64,000 bases of DNA from Dendrobium chrysotoxum (lineage: Eukaryota; Streptophyta; Magnoliopsida; Asparagales; Orchidaceae): positions 248,001-312,000 of the forward strand of contig CM034307.1 of NCBI GenBank assembly GCA_019925795.1. The letters are read 5' to 3'. The notes beneath the pieces are model-generated. The model saw only the letters and a program-made list of their open reading frames with translations, had not been told where the DNA came from and made no database searches. Position 1 is the stretch's first letter. Every line of letters begins with the position of its first letter. A program made the translations under genes and the position numbers. Positions 11,701-22,773 of this stretch are shown here, in pieces.

Positions 11701-14700
11701 ATTTTCTGATGAGAACGTATCAATAACATGCTGATAGATATCAGGACGACGAATTTGCAACTCCTTTGCTTCAATCCACGAGCAAAGTCAAGGGACGTCC
11801 ACTCCATTTAACCAGGAACCGTCTGTGCACTCCATGCCTTGTCTGAGTAGAACGGATGTCCAAAACATCATCAATATGATCATCTTTGGTTTAAACTGGA
11901 AGGGTAAGGGGCAAGGTCTCTATGTTTATTGAATCAGTTGATTCTCCTTCATATTTAGTAAGATCTGCAACATTAAACACAAGAGAAGTTCCAACAGAAG
12001 GTGGAGATCTAGCAGGTAAGCATTTGTCCCAATCTTCATAGTATTCGGAAAGGACCAAATTTCTTTCGACTTAGTTTGCCAAATGTACCAATGGGAAAGC
12101 GTTGTCATCGAAAGTAAGTCATAACTAAATTTTCCTCTTAAAAATAACACTCTCTCTGGTGTTTGTCAACAACTGTTTTGTATTTAGCATTTGTCATATA
12201 GAGTTTCTCTAGGACCTGACGTTGGACCGATTGAATATGATCAACAATTTCTATAGCTTCAGCACTGATTCTACTAGGCATGGGTATTGAAGTTTGGTCT
12301 AAAATGTGGGGAATAGGTTGACCATAAATAATCTCAAATAGGGTTTTTCCAGTAGATCGATTAAGGGAGTTGTTATAAGCAAATTCGGCTTGGGGTAAAA
12401 TCAAATCCCATTGAGAAGGTCTTTCTCCAGCAAGACACCTAAGCAAATTTCCTAAACTTCTGTTTACTGCTTCAGTTTGTCTATCCGTTTGTAGATGATA
12501 TGCACTATTGAATTGAAGAGTAGTCCTTAATTTTGACAAAAGTGTTATCCAAAAATAGCTTAAGAACCTAGTATCCCTATCAGAGGTAAAAGTCCTAAGT
12601 ATGCCATGTTGTCTCACAATTTCTCTAAGGAATAAATCAGCGATATGAGATGCATCAAAGGTTTTCTTACAAGGGATGAAATGTGCCATTTTGCTAAATC
12701 GGTCAACAACAACAAAAATAGAATCAAACTTTCAGGTAGTGATAAGTAATCCTAAAATGAAGTTCATGGTGATATCTTCCCAAGATTTGTTTGGAATCAG
12801 GAGTGGAGTGTATAGACCATTGTTTTGAGTTCTTCCTTTGAATTCTTGACAAATTTTACATTGTTTTATAAACTTCGTTATATGTTTTCGCATGTGGGGT
12901 CAGTAATATTATTCTTCAACTAAGGCTGTAGTCTTTTCTTGACCAAAATGTCCTAATCCTCCACCATGAAGTTCTTGGATGGGTTTTTCACGTAAAGAGC
13001 TTTGGGAGATACAAAGTCTAGTTCCCTTAAACAGAAATCCTTGTTGAATGGTAAATTGAACAAAAGGGTCAATTCCAGAAGTACAACATGATTCCCAAAT
13101 AGTTTTGAAATTTGGGTCAGTGGCATAACTATTTTTAATGAATCAAGGGAAATCACAGTTGGGTGGATAATTATCAATAAATGGGCTCCTCTGCTTAAGG
13201 CATCAATGAATTTATTCAAAATTTCAGCTTTGTGTTTAAGATGAAATGTATATTCTTGTAAGAAAGATGTCCACTTAGCATGTATTCGATTCAAATTTTT
13301 TTGAGATCCTAAGTATCGTAGAGCTTCATAATTAGAGTTTAACACAAATTCTCTTTGAATAAGATAATGTCTCCAGAAATTTAGGGCCTGAACAATCGCA
13401 TAACATTATAAGCCGAATATCGAGATTAAGCATCATTGAGTTTTTCACTAAAGAAAGCAACATGTTGATCCTCTTGACTATGGACAGCTCCTATGCCTAT
13501 ATGGGATGCATCACAGTCTACTTCAAACATCTTGTCAAAATCAGGTAACCTAAGAACAGGTGCTTGACTCATTTTTATTTTAATCAAATGAAATGCTTCT
13601 TCAGCTTCAGGGGTCCATCTAAATGTTCCCTTTTTAAGACAATCAGTGATCGGTGAAATCAAAGTACTGAAATTTTTTATGAATCTTTGGTAGAAAGAGG
13701 TTAATCCATGAAATCCTCTAACTTCACTAATAGTTTTCGGAGTCGGTTAGCTTTGGATTGCTTCAACTTTAATGGGATCCACTTTAATGCCATCGTTAGA
13801 GACAATATATCCAAGGAAAGTTAAGCTAGGAGTCATGAAAGAGCACTTTTTAAAGTTGATGTATAAGCGTTGTTCTCTTAAAGTTTGAAAACGTGTTTCA
13901 CATGTTTAAGATGATCATTAGGATAAGTGCTATAAATCAGGATATCATCAAAGTAAACCACAACAAATTTTTCAATAAAGGGTCGTAAGATATGATTCAT
14001 GGTTCGCATAAATGTGCTAGGAGCATTTGATAGGCCAAAGGGCATGACTAGCCATTCATAGAGTCCTTCCTTGGTTTTAAAGGCTATTTTTCACTCATCA
14101 CCGGGTCGTATTCAGATTTTGTGATATCCACTTCTCAAGTCAATCTTGGAGAAAATTTTGACACCACTAAGCATGTCTAGCATATCGTCAAGTCTTGAGA
14201 TCGGAAACCTATACTTGATGGTTATCTTATTTATAGCCCGATTGTCAACACACATTCTCCAAGTTCCATCTTTTTTAGGGGTAAGCAGGGCTGTGACAGC
14301 ACATGAACTCATGCTTTCTATGATTAATCTTTTAGCTAAGAGTTCAGTTGCTTGTTTGTGGAGTTCTTCATATTTAGTAGAACTCATACGATAGTGAGGA
14401 AGGTGGGGTAAATTTACTCCGGGTACAAGATCAATATGATGTTGGATATCTCATAGTGGAGGTAAGGAATAAGATAATTCTTCAGGAGTTATGTCTTTGT
14501 ATTCGTTGATTAGAGGTTGAATTTATTCAAGAATTTTTTTGTTTACTTCAGTCTCTTTTCTTACCACAAGATAGATCACTTCGGCGTCCTTGAGTTCATT
14601 TGTATTGAGAAGCAATTTAGGATTGGGTGACTTTGATGTTGTTTGGACAGATTTTGTAGGAGGATCAAAAATTTTATTTTGGGGATATAGGGTGAACTCT

Positions 14701-15020
14701 TTGTTACCTTGGGTCAAGGTGTAAGTGTTTTCCCTCCATTATGAATAGTCTTATGATCATACTGTTAAGGTCGACCTAGTAGAATATGACATACTTCTAG
14801 TGGCATGATGTCACATAATACTTGGTCTTTGTAATTTTTTTTAATTGAAAGACTGACAAGGCATTGCTGAGTGATTGGTACCTCTCCTCCTTCCTTAAAT
14901 CATGATATTTTGTAAGGCTTGACAAGGGGTTTTGGTTTTAAATTCAGTTTATCCACCATGAGTTGTGACACAAAATTTTTGGAGCTACCACTATCAATCA
15001 TAAGGGTATACAATTTTCCT
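11690..15020 (-). pseudogene. pol: Chromovirus pol remnant: protease, RT, RNase H, integrase, chromodomain
   Basis: Domains run from high to low coordinates. The protease motif DSGSSKNFVS has its DSG at 14987-14995. RT blocks include FPISRLDDML and DLRSGYHKI (14112-14387), MPFGLSNAPSTFMR (about 14000-14045) and VVVYFDDILIYS, whose YFDD codons are at 13944-13955. RNase H shows DCDASHIGIGAV (13426-13662). Integrase has an H/C-type N-terminus (about 12800-12910), then MAHFIPCKKT, TSDRDTRFLS and LPQAEFAYNN (12138-12689). The chromodomain shows VLDIRSTQTRHG and RRFLVKWSG (about 11790-11880). Many in-frame stops and frameshifts separate these blocks. The first integrase catalytic Asp, normally in an MDF motif, reads MNF. 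The protein cannot be made intact. Confidence 0.88.
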
Positions 15021-15229
15021 TCTACTGTATATGTGGTTCGAAAAATATTTCTTCTAAGCCATTTTCTCCGGCATCCGATTTGGTGGTCAAAACCCTACGG
15101 ATAACTAAATAATGATCTCCTTGGTCACCTTCAACATCAATTGATTCTATCTCTTCCTCATTTTCTTCTTCAGATTCATCTTTCTCTGAATTTTCATGGG
15201 TTTCCTCTTGTTTAATATAGTTGATTCTA

Positions 15230-16172
15230 TATGGGTTATTTTTTCTACATGCTATTGAGAGATGACCATACAAGCCACATTTATAATAGGGTCCAATTGG
15301 TTTTGCTCCTATTACTCCTTTTCCCTTTTCAATTACTTGAGTTTCATTAGGTTTCGTTCGTGAATTTGAATTTGAAGAAGTTGAACCAATGTTTGTTTGT
15401 GAAATTTAAACTTTACTTCCAACAGATTGTCTAAGCTTGGTTGAGTCAATTTTTTTATTGTTGTTTCTTTGTTGTTGTTTTTCAATCTTCAAAGCCATAT
15501 AATAGGCCTCATCTAGTTTGATAACATGTTGCAGATTCAATTGATCTTGGATGGACCACTTTAATCCATTGATTATCATGTTATGGTTTGTTCCTTAGTT
15601 TCATTTAATTCATTTCTGGATTATAATTTGTAAAAAATTTCAGCTTATTCTTCTATGGATTGATTTCCTTGGCGAATGTTATTGTATTCTTGGAATAAGG
15701 TTCGAGAATGGTCGGAAGGCAAGAATTTTCCTCGTATTTTTTCTTTCATTCTTTCTCATGCTTGAATTTTCTCTTTCCCTCTCCTTATTCTGTTATTTTG
15801 AAGATTTTTTCACCAAGTTAATGCATGACCCGTCAGCTTTAAACTAGCAAACTTAACTCTTTTTTTTTTTTCAGGAATTTTTTTCCATTCAAAAAATTGA
15901 TTCATTTTCTCAACCCATTCAAGAAATTGTTCAGGTTGTAGTTTGTTTTCAAATTCACAAACGTCAATTTTAATCCCATGATTCCATTACCTATTGTTTC
16001 TATTTTGGTTTTGTGGTGCTTCATCTTCACTTTCATTGTTTTGTGCATGGGCGTTGTTTAGATTTAGGGCGGCCAGAGTATTAGCCATTATTTCTATTTG
16101 CTGTTGTAGGTTAGCCATTTGTTGCATAATCATTTGTTGTCAATCCGCTTGTTTATTATTTTGATTATTCAT
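15230..16172 (-). pseudogene. gag: Chromovirus gag remnant
   Basis: An ATG at 16172-16170 opens a frame beginning MNNQNNKQAD, which stops at once (TGA) and continues in frame with a Gln-rich, coiled-coil-like stretch. A retrotransposon gag core follows: EQFLEWVEKMNQFFEWK and RVKFASLKLTGHALTWW (about 15800-15930). A CCHC zinc knuckle lies at about 15245-15290, reading YYKC-GLYG-H-LSIA-C; its first Cys is replaced by Tyr. Several further stops occur. A Glu-rich linker (about 15130-15200) separates the knuckle from the protease. Confidence 0.82.
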
Positions 16173-16223
16173 TTTTCTTTTTATTTTTTATATAAAGAAA
16201 GTGAGATTCACATAACAACCTAT

Positions 16224-16235
16224 GCTCTAATACCA
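16224..16235 (-). other. Primer binding site (initiator tRNA-Met type)
   Basis: The minus strand reads tggtattagagc, one base away from the tggtatcagagc site complementary to the 3' end of plant initiator tRNA-Met. It starts three bases from the end of the 5' LTR (16239), which is the normal position for a minus-strand primer site. Confidence 0.85.
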
Positions 16236-16238
16236 AAT

Positions 16239-17276
16239 TGATGTAACTTAAGTTCTATAGCCAAGTAGGAGAACATAAGATAGGAAACAAGACACTTCCT
16301 TTAATAAGATATAAACCAACACAAACATAATGAAACTTAATAGTAAATAGATATAAGAAAATGATTAGGAACCTTTGCAAGAAAAAAAACTAAAACATAA
16401 AACAAACTACTCTCAGAACAACATAGAAAGGTCACCTCACATGCAAATATGAAAATTAGATAATGGTGCTCAAAGGAAAAAATCAAACCAGTGGTTCGCC
16501 ACAAAAATCTTGGTCCAACTCCAGTTAGCACTCCTCCGACAAATACCAACAAATAGGCTCAACAACACCTCACACTCACTATATTTGGAGAAGAAAGATA
16601 CAAGTGAAAGGAAAACCGTGGAGAGATGAAATATATAGAAGATCAGGAAGAAGAAATAGGTGTAGGAAGAAGATAACTCTCAAGCTATGAAGAAAACTCT
16701 CATGTTTGGAATAGATTTAAGCCAACAACAACCTTTTCCAGCAACCAAAACAACCCCTTTTATAGGAGAAAAAAAACCCAACAGCCCACATAAATGTGCC
16801 ACCCCAAGTAGTCAATAGAAGCCTCTTCTTTAGAAGATAAAACACTAGACTAGGAATCAGCAAAAGGGGGAACGGGAATGGCCAACAACGGGGAATCAGA
16901 GCCTAGGAAAATAGACCGAAACTGCATGGGAAAACAACAGGAATTCCAAGTACAGGAAACCGAAATCTACAGGGAAAAAACAGCCAACGAATCCGTAATT
17001 GCATGGGGAATACACTACCACTAGCCATACCAACACACTAAGGACAAAACAACCCAAAGATAAATATCTACTTAGCCATCAAGAAAGCAAGTAAACAAAT
17101 TCAACATGAGTGGAAAGGCAAAGGAGAGAAAATACCTAAGAGCACCAAACCCAAGCATGATTATGGGTTGATTTCCATCATAGGGCATATAAAAAAAATA
17201 TAGTCCAAAATTACATAACATATAAAACATTAGAAATGAAATACAAAATATAAAATGATAATCCTTGATTGCATCA
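16239..17276 (-). repeat. 5' LTR of the chromovirus
   Basis: 1038 bp, starting TGATGTAAC and ending TTGCATCA on the + strand. It is flanked on the right by AAATG (17277-17281), the partner of the duplication at 8932-8936. It aligns along its whole length with the interrupted left LTR. In element orientation it lies upstream of gag and would hold the promoter. Confidence 0.92.
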
Positions 17277-17281
17277 AAATG

Positions 17282-18430
17282 CAATGGAAAAGAAAGAACA
17301 CCAGGATTTAACATGGAAAAATCCGAAACCGGGAACAAAACCACGGAGCTACACCACACCAAGAAATTCACTTTAAAAATTGGAGAAATTTGTACTGATC
17401 TCTTTTTCTCTATCTACGCTTTTTTCTCTTCACTCTTTACTTCGCTCTCTCACAGAACTGATAAAGTGACACACGTTAACCATCCCAAGGGACACAACCC
17501 TTTAAGTTAGACATTAAAACCAAATAAGAAAATGTCCATCCTAACTCGCAGCGCCGCAACGCTGCACTCTCTGTTTTTTATCTGACCTACAGCGTTGCGA
17601 TGCTTTGCCTTCTATCTCCAACCAGAGATTGCAGCGCTATAGCACTTGAGTTAGGCTGCATGAAAAAAAAAAAGTTCGGCGGCAATGCCCTCGAACCTAA
17701 GCAGGGGGAGGCCCCCCCTACAACCCCTAGCGAGCTTTGCTGTCGGAATTGAAGTTTGAGTCAACAATACAACCTGATTCGTCGACACAATCAGATTCCA
17801 CACCGAACTAACATCTTAAATAGAATGAACAAAGGGGTAAAGCTGTTGCTGAGTTATTGGGATTGTGTTAATGCTGAAGAAAGATGGATTAAGTTGACTT
17901 TAGAAATTTGTACTGATCTCTTTTTCTCTATCTACACTTTTTTCTCTTCACTCTTTACTTCGTTCTCTCACAGAACTGATAAAGTGACACACGTTAAACA
18001 TCCCAAGGGACACAACCCTTTAAGTTAAACATTAAAACCAAGTAAGAAAACTGTCCATCCTAACTCGCAGCGCCGCAATGCTCCACTCTCTGTTTCTGAT
18101 CTGACCTACAGCGCTGCGATGCTTTGCCTTCTATCTCCAACCAGAGATTGCAGCGCTGCAGCACTTGAGTTAGGCTGCATGAAAAAAATATATATTTCGA
18201 GGGCAAAGCCCTCGAACCTAAGCAGGGGGAGGCCCCCCTGCAACCCCTAGCGAGCTTTGCTGGCGGAATTGAAGTCTGAGTCAATAATACAATCTGATTG
18301 GTCGACACAATCAGATTCCACACAGAACTAACATCTTAAATAGAATGAACAAAGGGGTAAAGCTGATGCTGAGTTATTCGGATTGTGTTAATGCTGAAGA
18401 AAGATGGATTAAGTTGACTTTAGAAGTTGA
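17282..18430. repeat. 518-bp tandem duplication in LTR-like repeat DNA
   Basis: The segment beginning gaaatttgtactgatctctt at about 17388 is repeated at about 17906; the two units end near 17905 and 18423, giving a period of about 518 bp. Both units hold the same C/T-rich stretch, a block rich in cagcg/gctgc palindromes, and a block reading cctaagcagggggaggcccc. The bases just before unit 1 (ccaggatttaacatggaaaa) resemble a phrase common in plant Copia LTRs, so the host may be an older Copia-type LTR into which the chromovirus inserted. That assignment is inference. The open frames here are not genes. Confidence 0.7.
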
Positions 18431-18782
18431 GGTAGGCATGAGATGACAACTGCGTTTGTCATACAAAAACTATTTCTATCCTTGTTAATTAAAGATTTAT
18501 AAAGATGTTGTAAAATTCCACTGCTGCTACAACTCTCATGCTTCTTTGGAAGGCTGCATATTGGGGCTTTCAATATCCTTCTATGATCACCTAGTTGCCT
18601 CGTTTGCTCCGTGTCTACTAACCTTGAAGAACCAGTTTTAGGCTTAAGACTACTTAGAAACTTTTTAAATTGGGGCATATTCTGTCTCTTTATAGCTTCT
18701 GGATATATTTTGTATGGTTTCATTGCTTTCAGGATGATAAGAGTTCTTTATAGCCAGGTTATTAAATATTTCGGGATTGTTA

Positions 18783-18831
18783 TTTGCAGTGGTTTTATCC
18801 CCATTATTCAGGCTTTTCTCAATCTCTCAAA
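18783..18831 (+). promoter_or_regulatory. Possible end of 5'UTR of the V-ATPase F gene
   Basis: The bases before the start codon are preceded by gggattgttatttgcag (ending at about 18790), which would serve as a splice acceptor. The 5'UTR may therefore be split, with its first exon and promoter farther upstream. No convincing TATA box plus start site could be chosen between the duplication and the ATG, so this remains a suggestion. Confidence 0.3.
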
Positions 18832-21800
18832 ATGGCTGGGAGAACTCAGATACCTACCAAGAGTTCTGCTCTCATAGCTATGATTGCTGATGAGGTATGC
18901 TTCTTTTTATATATACATAATTCATTTCGCTTATTTATTGATGAATAATCACTCTGGTAGCCAACTCACTAGTGGTGTTCCAAAAATATCATTAGATTTG
19001 CTGCTACGCCCAACAGGAGGAGAGCTTTGACTAGTTAGTAATTGTCTTGCATTATTCTATTACTGTCAGCATGTCTTATATCTTGCATCCAGGTTAGTCT
19101 TGAGGGAAATTTGAAAATGATATCTACACTTAAGGGTGTTCATCTAGCTCGCTGGATGTTTGAGACCAGCTCATGTTTGTCTCTTGCTTGGCTTATTCAT
19201 TAATTAATGAGCCAAACATGAGCATTATATTTAGGCTTCACGTCTTAGTGAATCAAGCACAACACAACTTCATGTTTATGCTTGGCTTGTAAAAGCTTGT
19301 TAAAATATTATTATTAAATATTTATATATGTTGTAATGAAAATAATGCAAAAAATGAAATCATAATGTAGCATTTGTATATGGTTTTTAAGTGTTGCCTT
19401 TTGGTGTGGTTTTGAGTTTGATTATTTTTTATTGTTCTTTTTTATTCAAAATAATGAAAATCACACTTTTGATTGATATATTTATTTGTGTTCATTGATG
19501 TTCATGAACAAATCAAATAATTACAATTAAGCACAAATAAATAATTATCACAAACATGAACAATGAAAAATAATAATGAATTGAATTCGTGAAGAGCTTT
19601 GTTTATTTTTGGGTGGCTCATTTTCACACATACATTTTTTTTTTTTTCATTTTCACACATACATTGATGTCGTTTGGAGATTTTGGTTAGGGTTCTTTTC
19701 AGTTTGTATAGATATTTCCATGGTATTGCTGGACCATGATTTGTTCTTATCATCAATATAGATTCAGTAAGTTTGAATTCTAGGTTTCAATATACGATTT
19801 GTCTCAGTTCATTATTCAATTGAGTGCACTAGTGATTTAATCTGAAATATCATAAAAATTATGAATCCTTGGAGTGATTCCAAGTGTTGGTTGATCTTCT
19901 GTGTTATACCAAGAAATCAACCATTAGTACATTCAATCAAACCTTCCCCTCAGCATACACTGTTACAAATTTTCATTATGAACCACGATCATCAAATAAT
20001 TTTTTATAAAAATTGGTAACATGCTATGTTTTGTTTTTCATATGCGCCATTTCTATGGAAATTTACTGATTTGAAGTGTTGCGATTTTTTTTAACAATTC
20101 AGGACACTGTGACTGGATTTTTACTTGCTGGAGTTGGTAATGTCGATTTGCGAAGAAAGACCAACTACCTCGTTGTGGACTCCAGTATAATGACTATCTT
20201 TATTTTTTATTACATTCAGCTCACCTAACTAGTTCTCCATGTTTTCTCAACTCTGATTCTGTTAAGCTTTTTTCTCAGTCATTACCTTCCATATTTGCTC
20301 TTTTATTTTAATTCAAACTCATCAAGTCTGCAGTTATTTGTTTTTTTTTTTTTTTCACTTGATAGCACATATGTATCAAAACGTTAGATTCGTTTTATGG
20401 TTTGTAGTGTAAGCTATACTTTCCAAGTTCTGAAGTGCATTTACTTTCAATTTATTTGCTTCTTAAACGGACGTTCTAGTTTTAAAACTTGCAAATTCAT
20501 ATTGAGTTGCAGCTGATTTGGGAGCTTAGATGCAACATGAGCTTCTTGATATGCTTCATGTGAAACATATTTGATTTCTTTATTATATGGACTCTGCATG
20601 ATCATCTTCTGAAGTTTTATGTTATTGGTATCTCTTGGTAAATACTTAGATGAAACTTATTTAGAACCTAAATGCTTCTGCAAGATTGAGTGTGTATCAA
20701 TCTGTAATTAAAAGAATGACTTGCAGTGATCATGTAAGTGGATTTGCTCTTGCCCTCTAATGATCAGGTCAAGTATGTGAATCCCTTATAAAATATGTTG
20801 CGACTCAGCGCCATTGAGTACACTGTGGTTATATGACTCAATACCGGATCTACATTGTGTTTCACCAATTGTTTTATTCATCTATTTGGAAAATATTTAT
20901 CATCCTGTAGAATATGAAATCTGAATTTTGAGACCACCAACGTAAGAACTCTAAATAGATGGAAATTAATGATAAAATGAGTGATAAAGTTATGAGCTTT
21001 AGCTATCTTTTTGGCTGCGAAGGTGAAGCTGATACAGAACTTATGTTCAATCTAGACGTCATGCAAAGTAACATCTGATAAACAGTCTTAAATTCTCATG
21101 TTTGTATTTGTATAATCCAAATATTTTTCATTTTATATCCGTGCATTGATGTTTCTATCAAATGCCATAACAATGCAAATGCTTTCTGTTTGCTGAATTT
21201 TTTTGTCATGCTACCTTTCCTTTTAAAGTCTTTTGTGCATCATCACATTCCTTGCATGATAGGTCCACGGATGGTGAACTTTATATATATATACACTTTC
21301 CCTTCCTTACGGATTATTACTTTATGCATGCTTAATGGAAGAATTAATTAGTTGAAATATACCAATTTTCTTCTAGCTAATCTCATGTCTGTTTGTCTGA
21401 TAAGTTATTATGTTATTTCAACTGGTTTAGAAACAACTGTAAAAGCAATTGAAGATGCATTCAAAGAGTTCACGGCAAAGGAAGATATTGCAATAGTTCT
21501 TATTAGTCAATATGTAAGTATTTTTTAGCTCTTGTACTTCATTTATGTCTTACTTCAAGGGCTTATTTGGTTGCTTGCTGTTATAAGCATGTTTTGAAAA
21601 ATTATGAATTTACTATATTCCATCATTTGGTTGGAATGTTATTAGAAATCAATTGAATTTTCAAATCTACGAACACTTTAAAAATCTTTCAAATTTTATG
21701 AATTCATTTTCACGCAAAAATAAGTGAAATTAAAATAATCTATTTAAAATATATTTTTTTATCTACATGCAACTAAATAAGCCTTGGTGTCTATTTGAGG

Positions 21801-22670
21801 CTAATTCTTCACTAATTTGTTTTGCATATTGTAGCTATAGTTCTGTTTGACCACCACTTTCTTGTCGCTCTTTTTAATTTTTTGTGCTAAGAAGTAATTT
21901 TATAGTTAGATCTGCTATAGCGTGATAGCTATAAAAAAATTATTTGATTTTTTTCAGAGAAAAGAATCAAAATGGTCCATTGACTTTTTATAAAAGATCA
22001 AAATAGTCTCTAAATATATTAAAAGATCATTTTGATCAGTCAACTCTTTGAAATGAAACTAAAATAGTCCCGCTATGGGACTGTTTTGATTCATTTTTAA
22101 AGAAACTTGAGTGATCAAAATAGTCTTTAATACAGTCGGAGATCATTTTGGTCTTTCGTAAAAAGTCAATGGATTATTTTGGTGCTTTTCTCAAAATTTT
22201 CATGTGAAGAAGATTTGTAATATCCATAATAACTTTTTTTTTCACAACTTTATAGTTATTTTTATAAATAGCTATAGCTATCTCAAACGGACTCTTAAAT
22301 TTTTTTTGTAATTATTGCTCGCAAATATTTTATTGATTGCCTTATCTTATCCAACATCTATTCAAAATTCTGGTTCAATTCCCTTTGCTTAAATATTGGT
22401 ACTTGATGTTATATACAATTGTGCCTCCATTCACATATCTTTTGTCATAAATAGAGACGAAAATAATTTATGGAGTTGTTAATGAGCTGCTTTTATTTGG
22501 CTTAGGTTGCCAATATGATTAGGTTTCTTGTGGACAGCTACAACAAACCTGTTCCTGCAATTCTAGAGATTCCTTCAAAGGATCATCCTTATGATCCTGC
22601 ACATGATTCTGTGCTTTCTAGGGTGAAGTATTTGTTCTCTGCTGAGTCTGTGGCTTCAGACAGGCGTTAA
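18832..22670 (+). CDS. VHA-F: V-type proton ATPase subunit F
   Basis: Coding exons are 18832-18894, 20103-20184, 21431-21513 and 22506-22670. All junctions are GT-AG, the frame is kept, and the product is 130 residues, the usual plant length. It begins MAGRTQIPTKSSALIAMIAD, contains GFLLAGVGNVDLRRKTNYLV and IAIVLISQYVANMIRFLVD, and ends in ESVASDRR. Subunit F sits in the central stalk of the V1 sector with subunit D and couples ATP hydrolysis to rotation of the membrane rotor, which acidifies vacuole and trans-Golgi. The exon splits (after DE, inside the SK codon, after SQY) fall between conserved blocks. Introns of 1208, 1246 and 992 bp hold small MITE-like repeats. The ATG starts the conserved N-terminus and is well supported. 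The upstream side is repeat DNA ending about 400 bp before the ATG. Confidence 0.96.
19130..19620. repeat. Possible degenerate transposon remnant in VHA-F intron 1
   Basis: The segment starts agggtgttcatctagctcg and holds several inverted copies of gagccaaacatgagc/gctcatgtttg and tgttcatgaac-like phrases. This resembles eroded hAT-type non-autonomous elements. I could not find a matching right end or a target duplication. Confidence 0.3.
21560..21783. mobile_element. Small MITE in VHA-F intron 3
   Basis: The inverted ends ggcttatttggttgc (21560-21574) and gcaactaaataagcc (21769-21783) match at 14 of 15 positions and enclose a 224-bp AT-rich body with no coding capacity. End sequence and size fit a Tourist/Harbinger-type MITE. 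The target duplication is not clear. Confidence 0.6.
21957..22192. mobile_element. Fold-back MITE in VHA-F intron 3
   Basis: The two halves are long inverted copies. The left arm runs gagaaaagaatcaaaatggt and on through cattgactttttataaaaga; the right arm is its inverse, with gtaaaaagtcaatgg and ggtgcttttctc. The arms are about 60 bp, the whole 236 bp. The superfamily is unresolved, since the flanking bases give no clean duplication. Confidence 0.6.
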
Positions 22671-22767
22671 AACCAGAAGCTTTGTTGTTCTAGTAAAATT
22701 TTTCCACATTTATGGTTTCAGTTAGACTTTTAAAAGAACCCATATAAAAACTTGTGGTGGATGTGGA

Positions 22768-22773
22768 AATAAA
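22768..22773 (+). terminator. Candidate polyadenylation signal of VHA-F
   Basis: AATAAA lies 98 bases after the stop codon, followed by a T-rich stretch, at a normal distance for a plant 3' end. There is no transcript evidence. Confidence 0.5.

Larger units (their letters stand above)
8937..17276 (-). mobile_element. Ty3/gypsy chromovirus LTR retrotransposon, decayed, with nested insertion
   Basis: Nearly every structural landmark of a Ty3 element is visible. Both LTRs have TGATG...CATCA ends. A tRNA-iMet-type primer site lies at 16224-16235, a polypurine tract beside the left LTR, and the 5-bp target duplication AAATG at 8932-8936 and 17277-17281. The element reads right to left: gag, protease, RT, RNase H, integrase, chromodomain. 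The C-terminal chromodomain places it in the chromoviruses; I cannot fix the clade. All frames are broken by stops and frameshifts. The two LTRs differ by very roughly a tenth in the stretches I compared, so the insertion is not recent. The left LTR was later split by another element (8997-10682). Confidence 0.93.

Noticed and set aside
18060..18323. Open frames in the 518-bp duplication
   Set aside because: They lie in the duplicated repeat, are not shared as an open frame of equal length by both units, and match no family I know.
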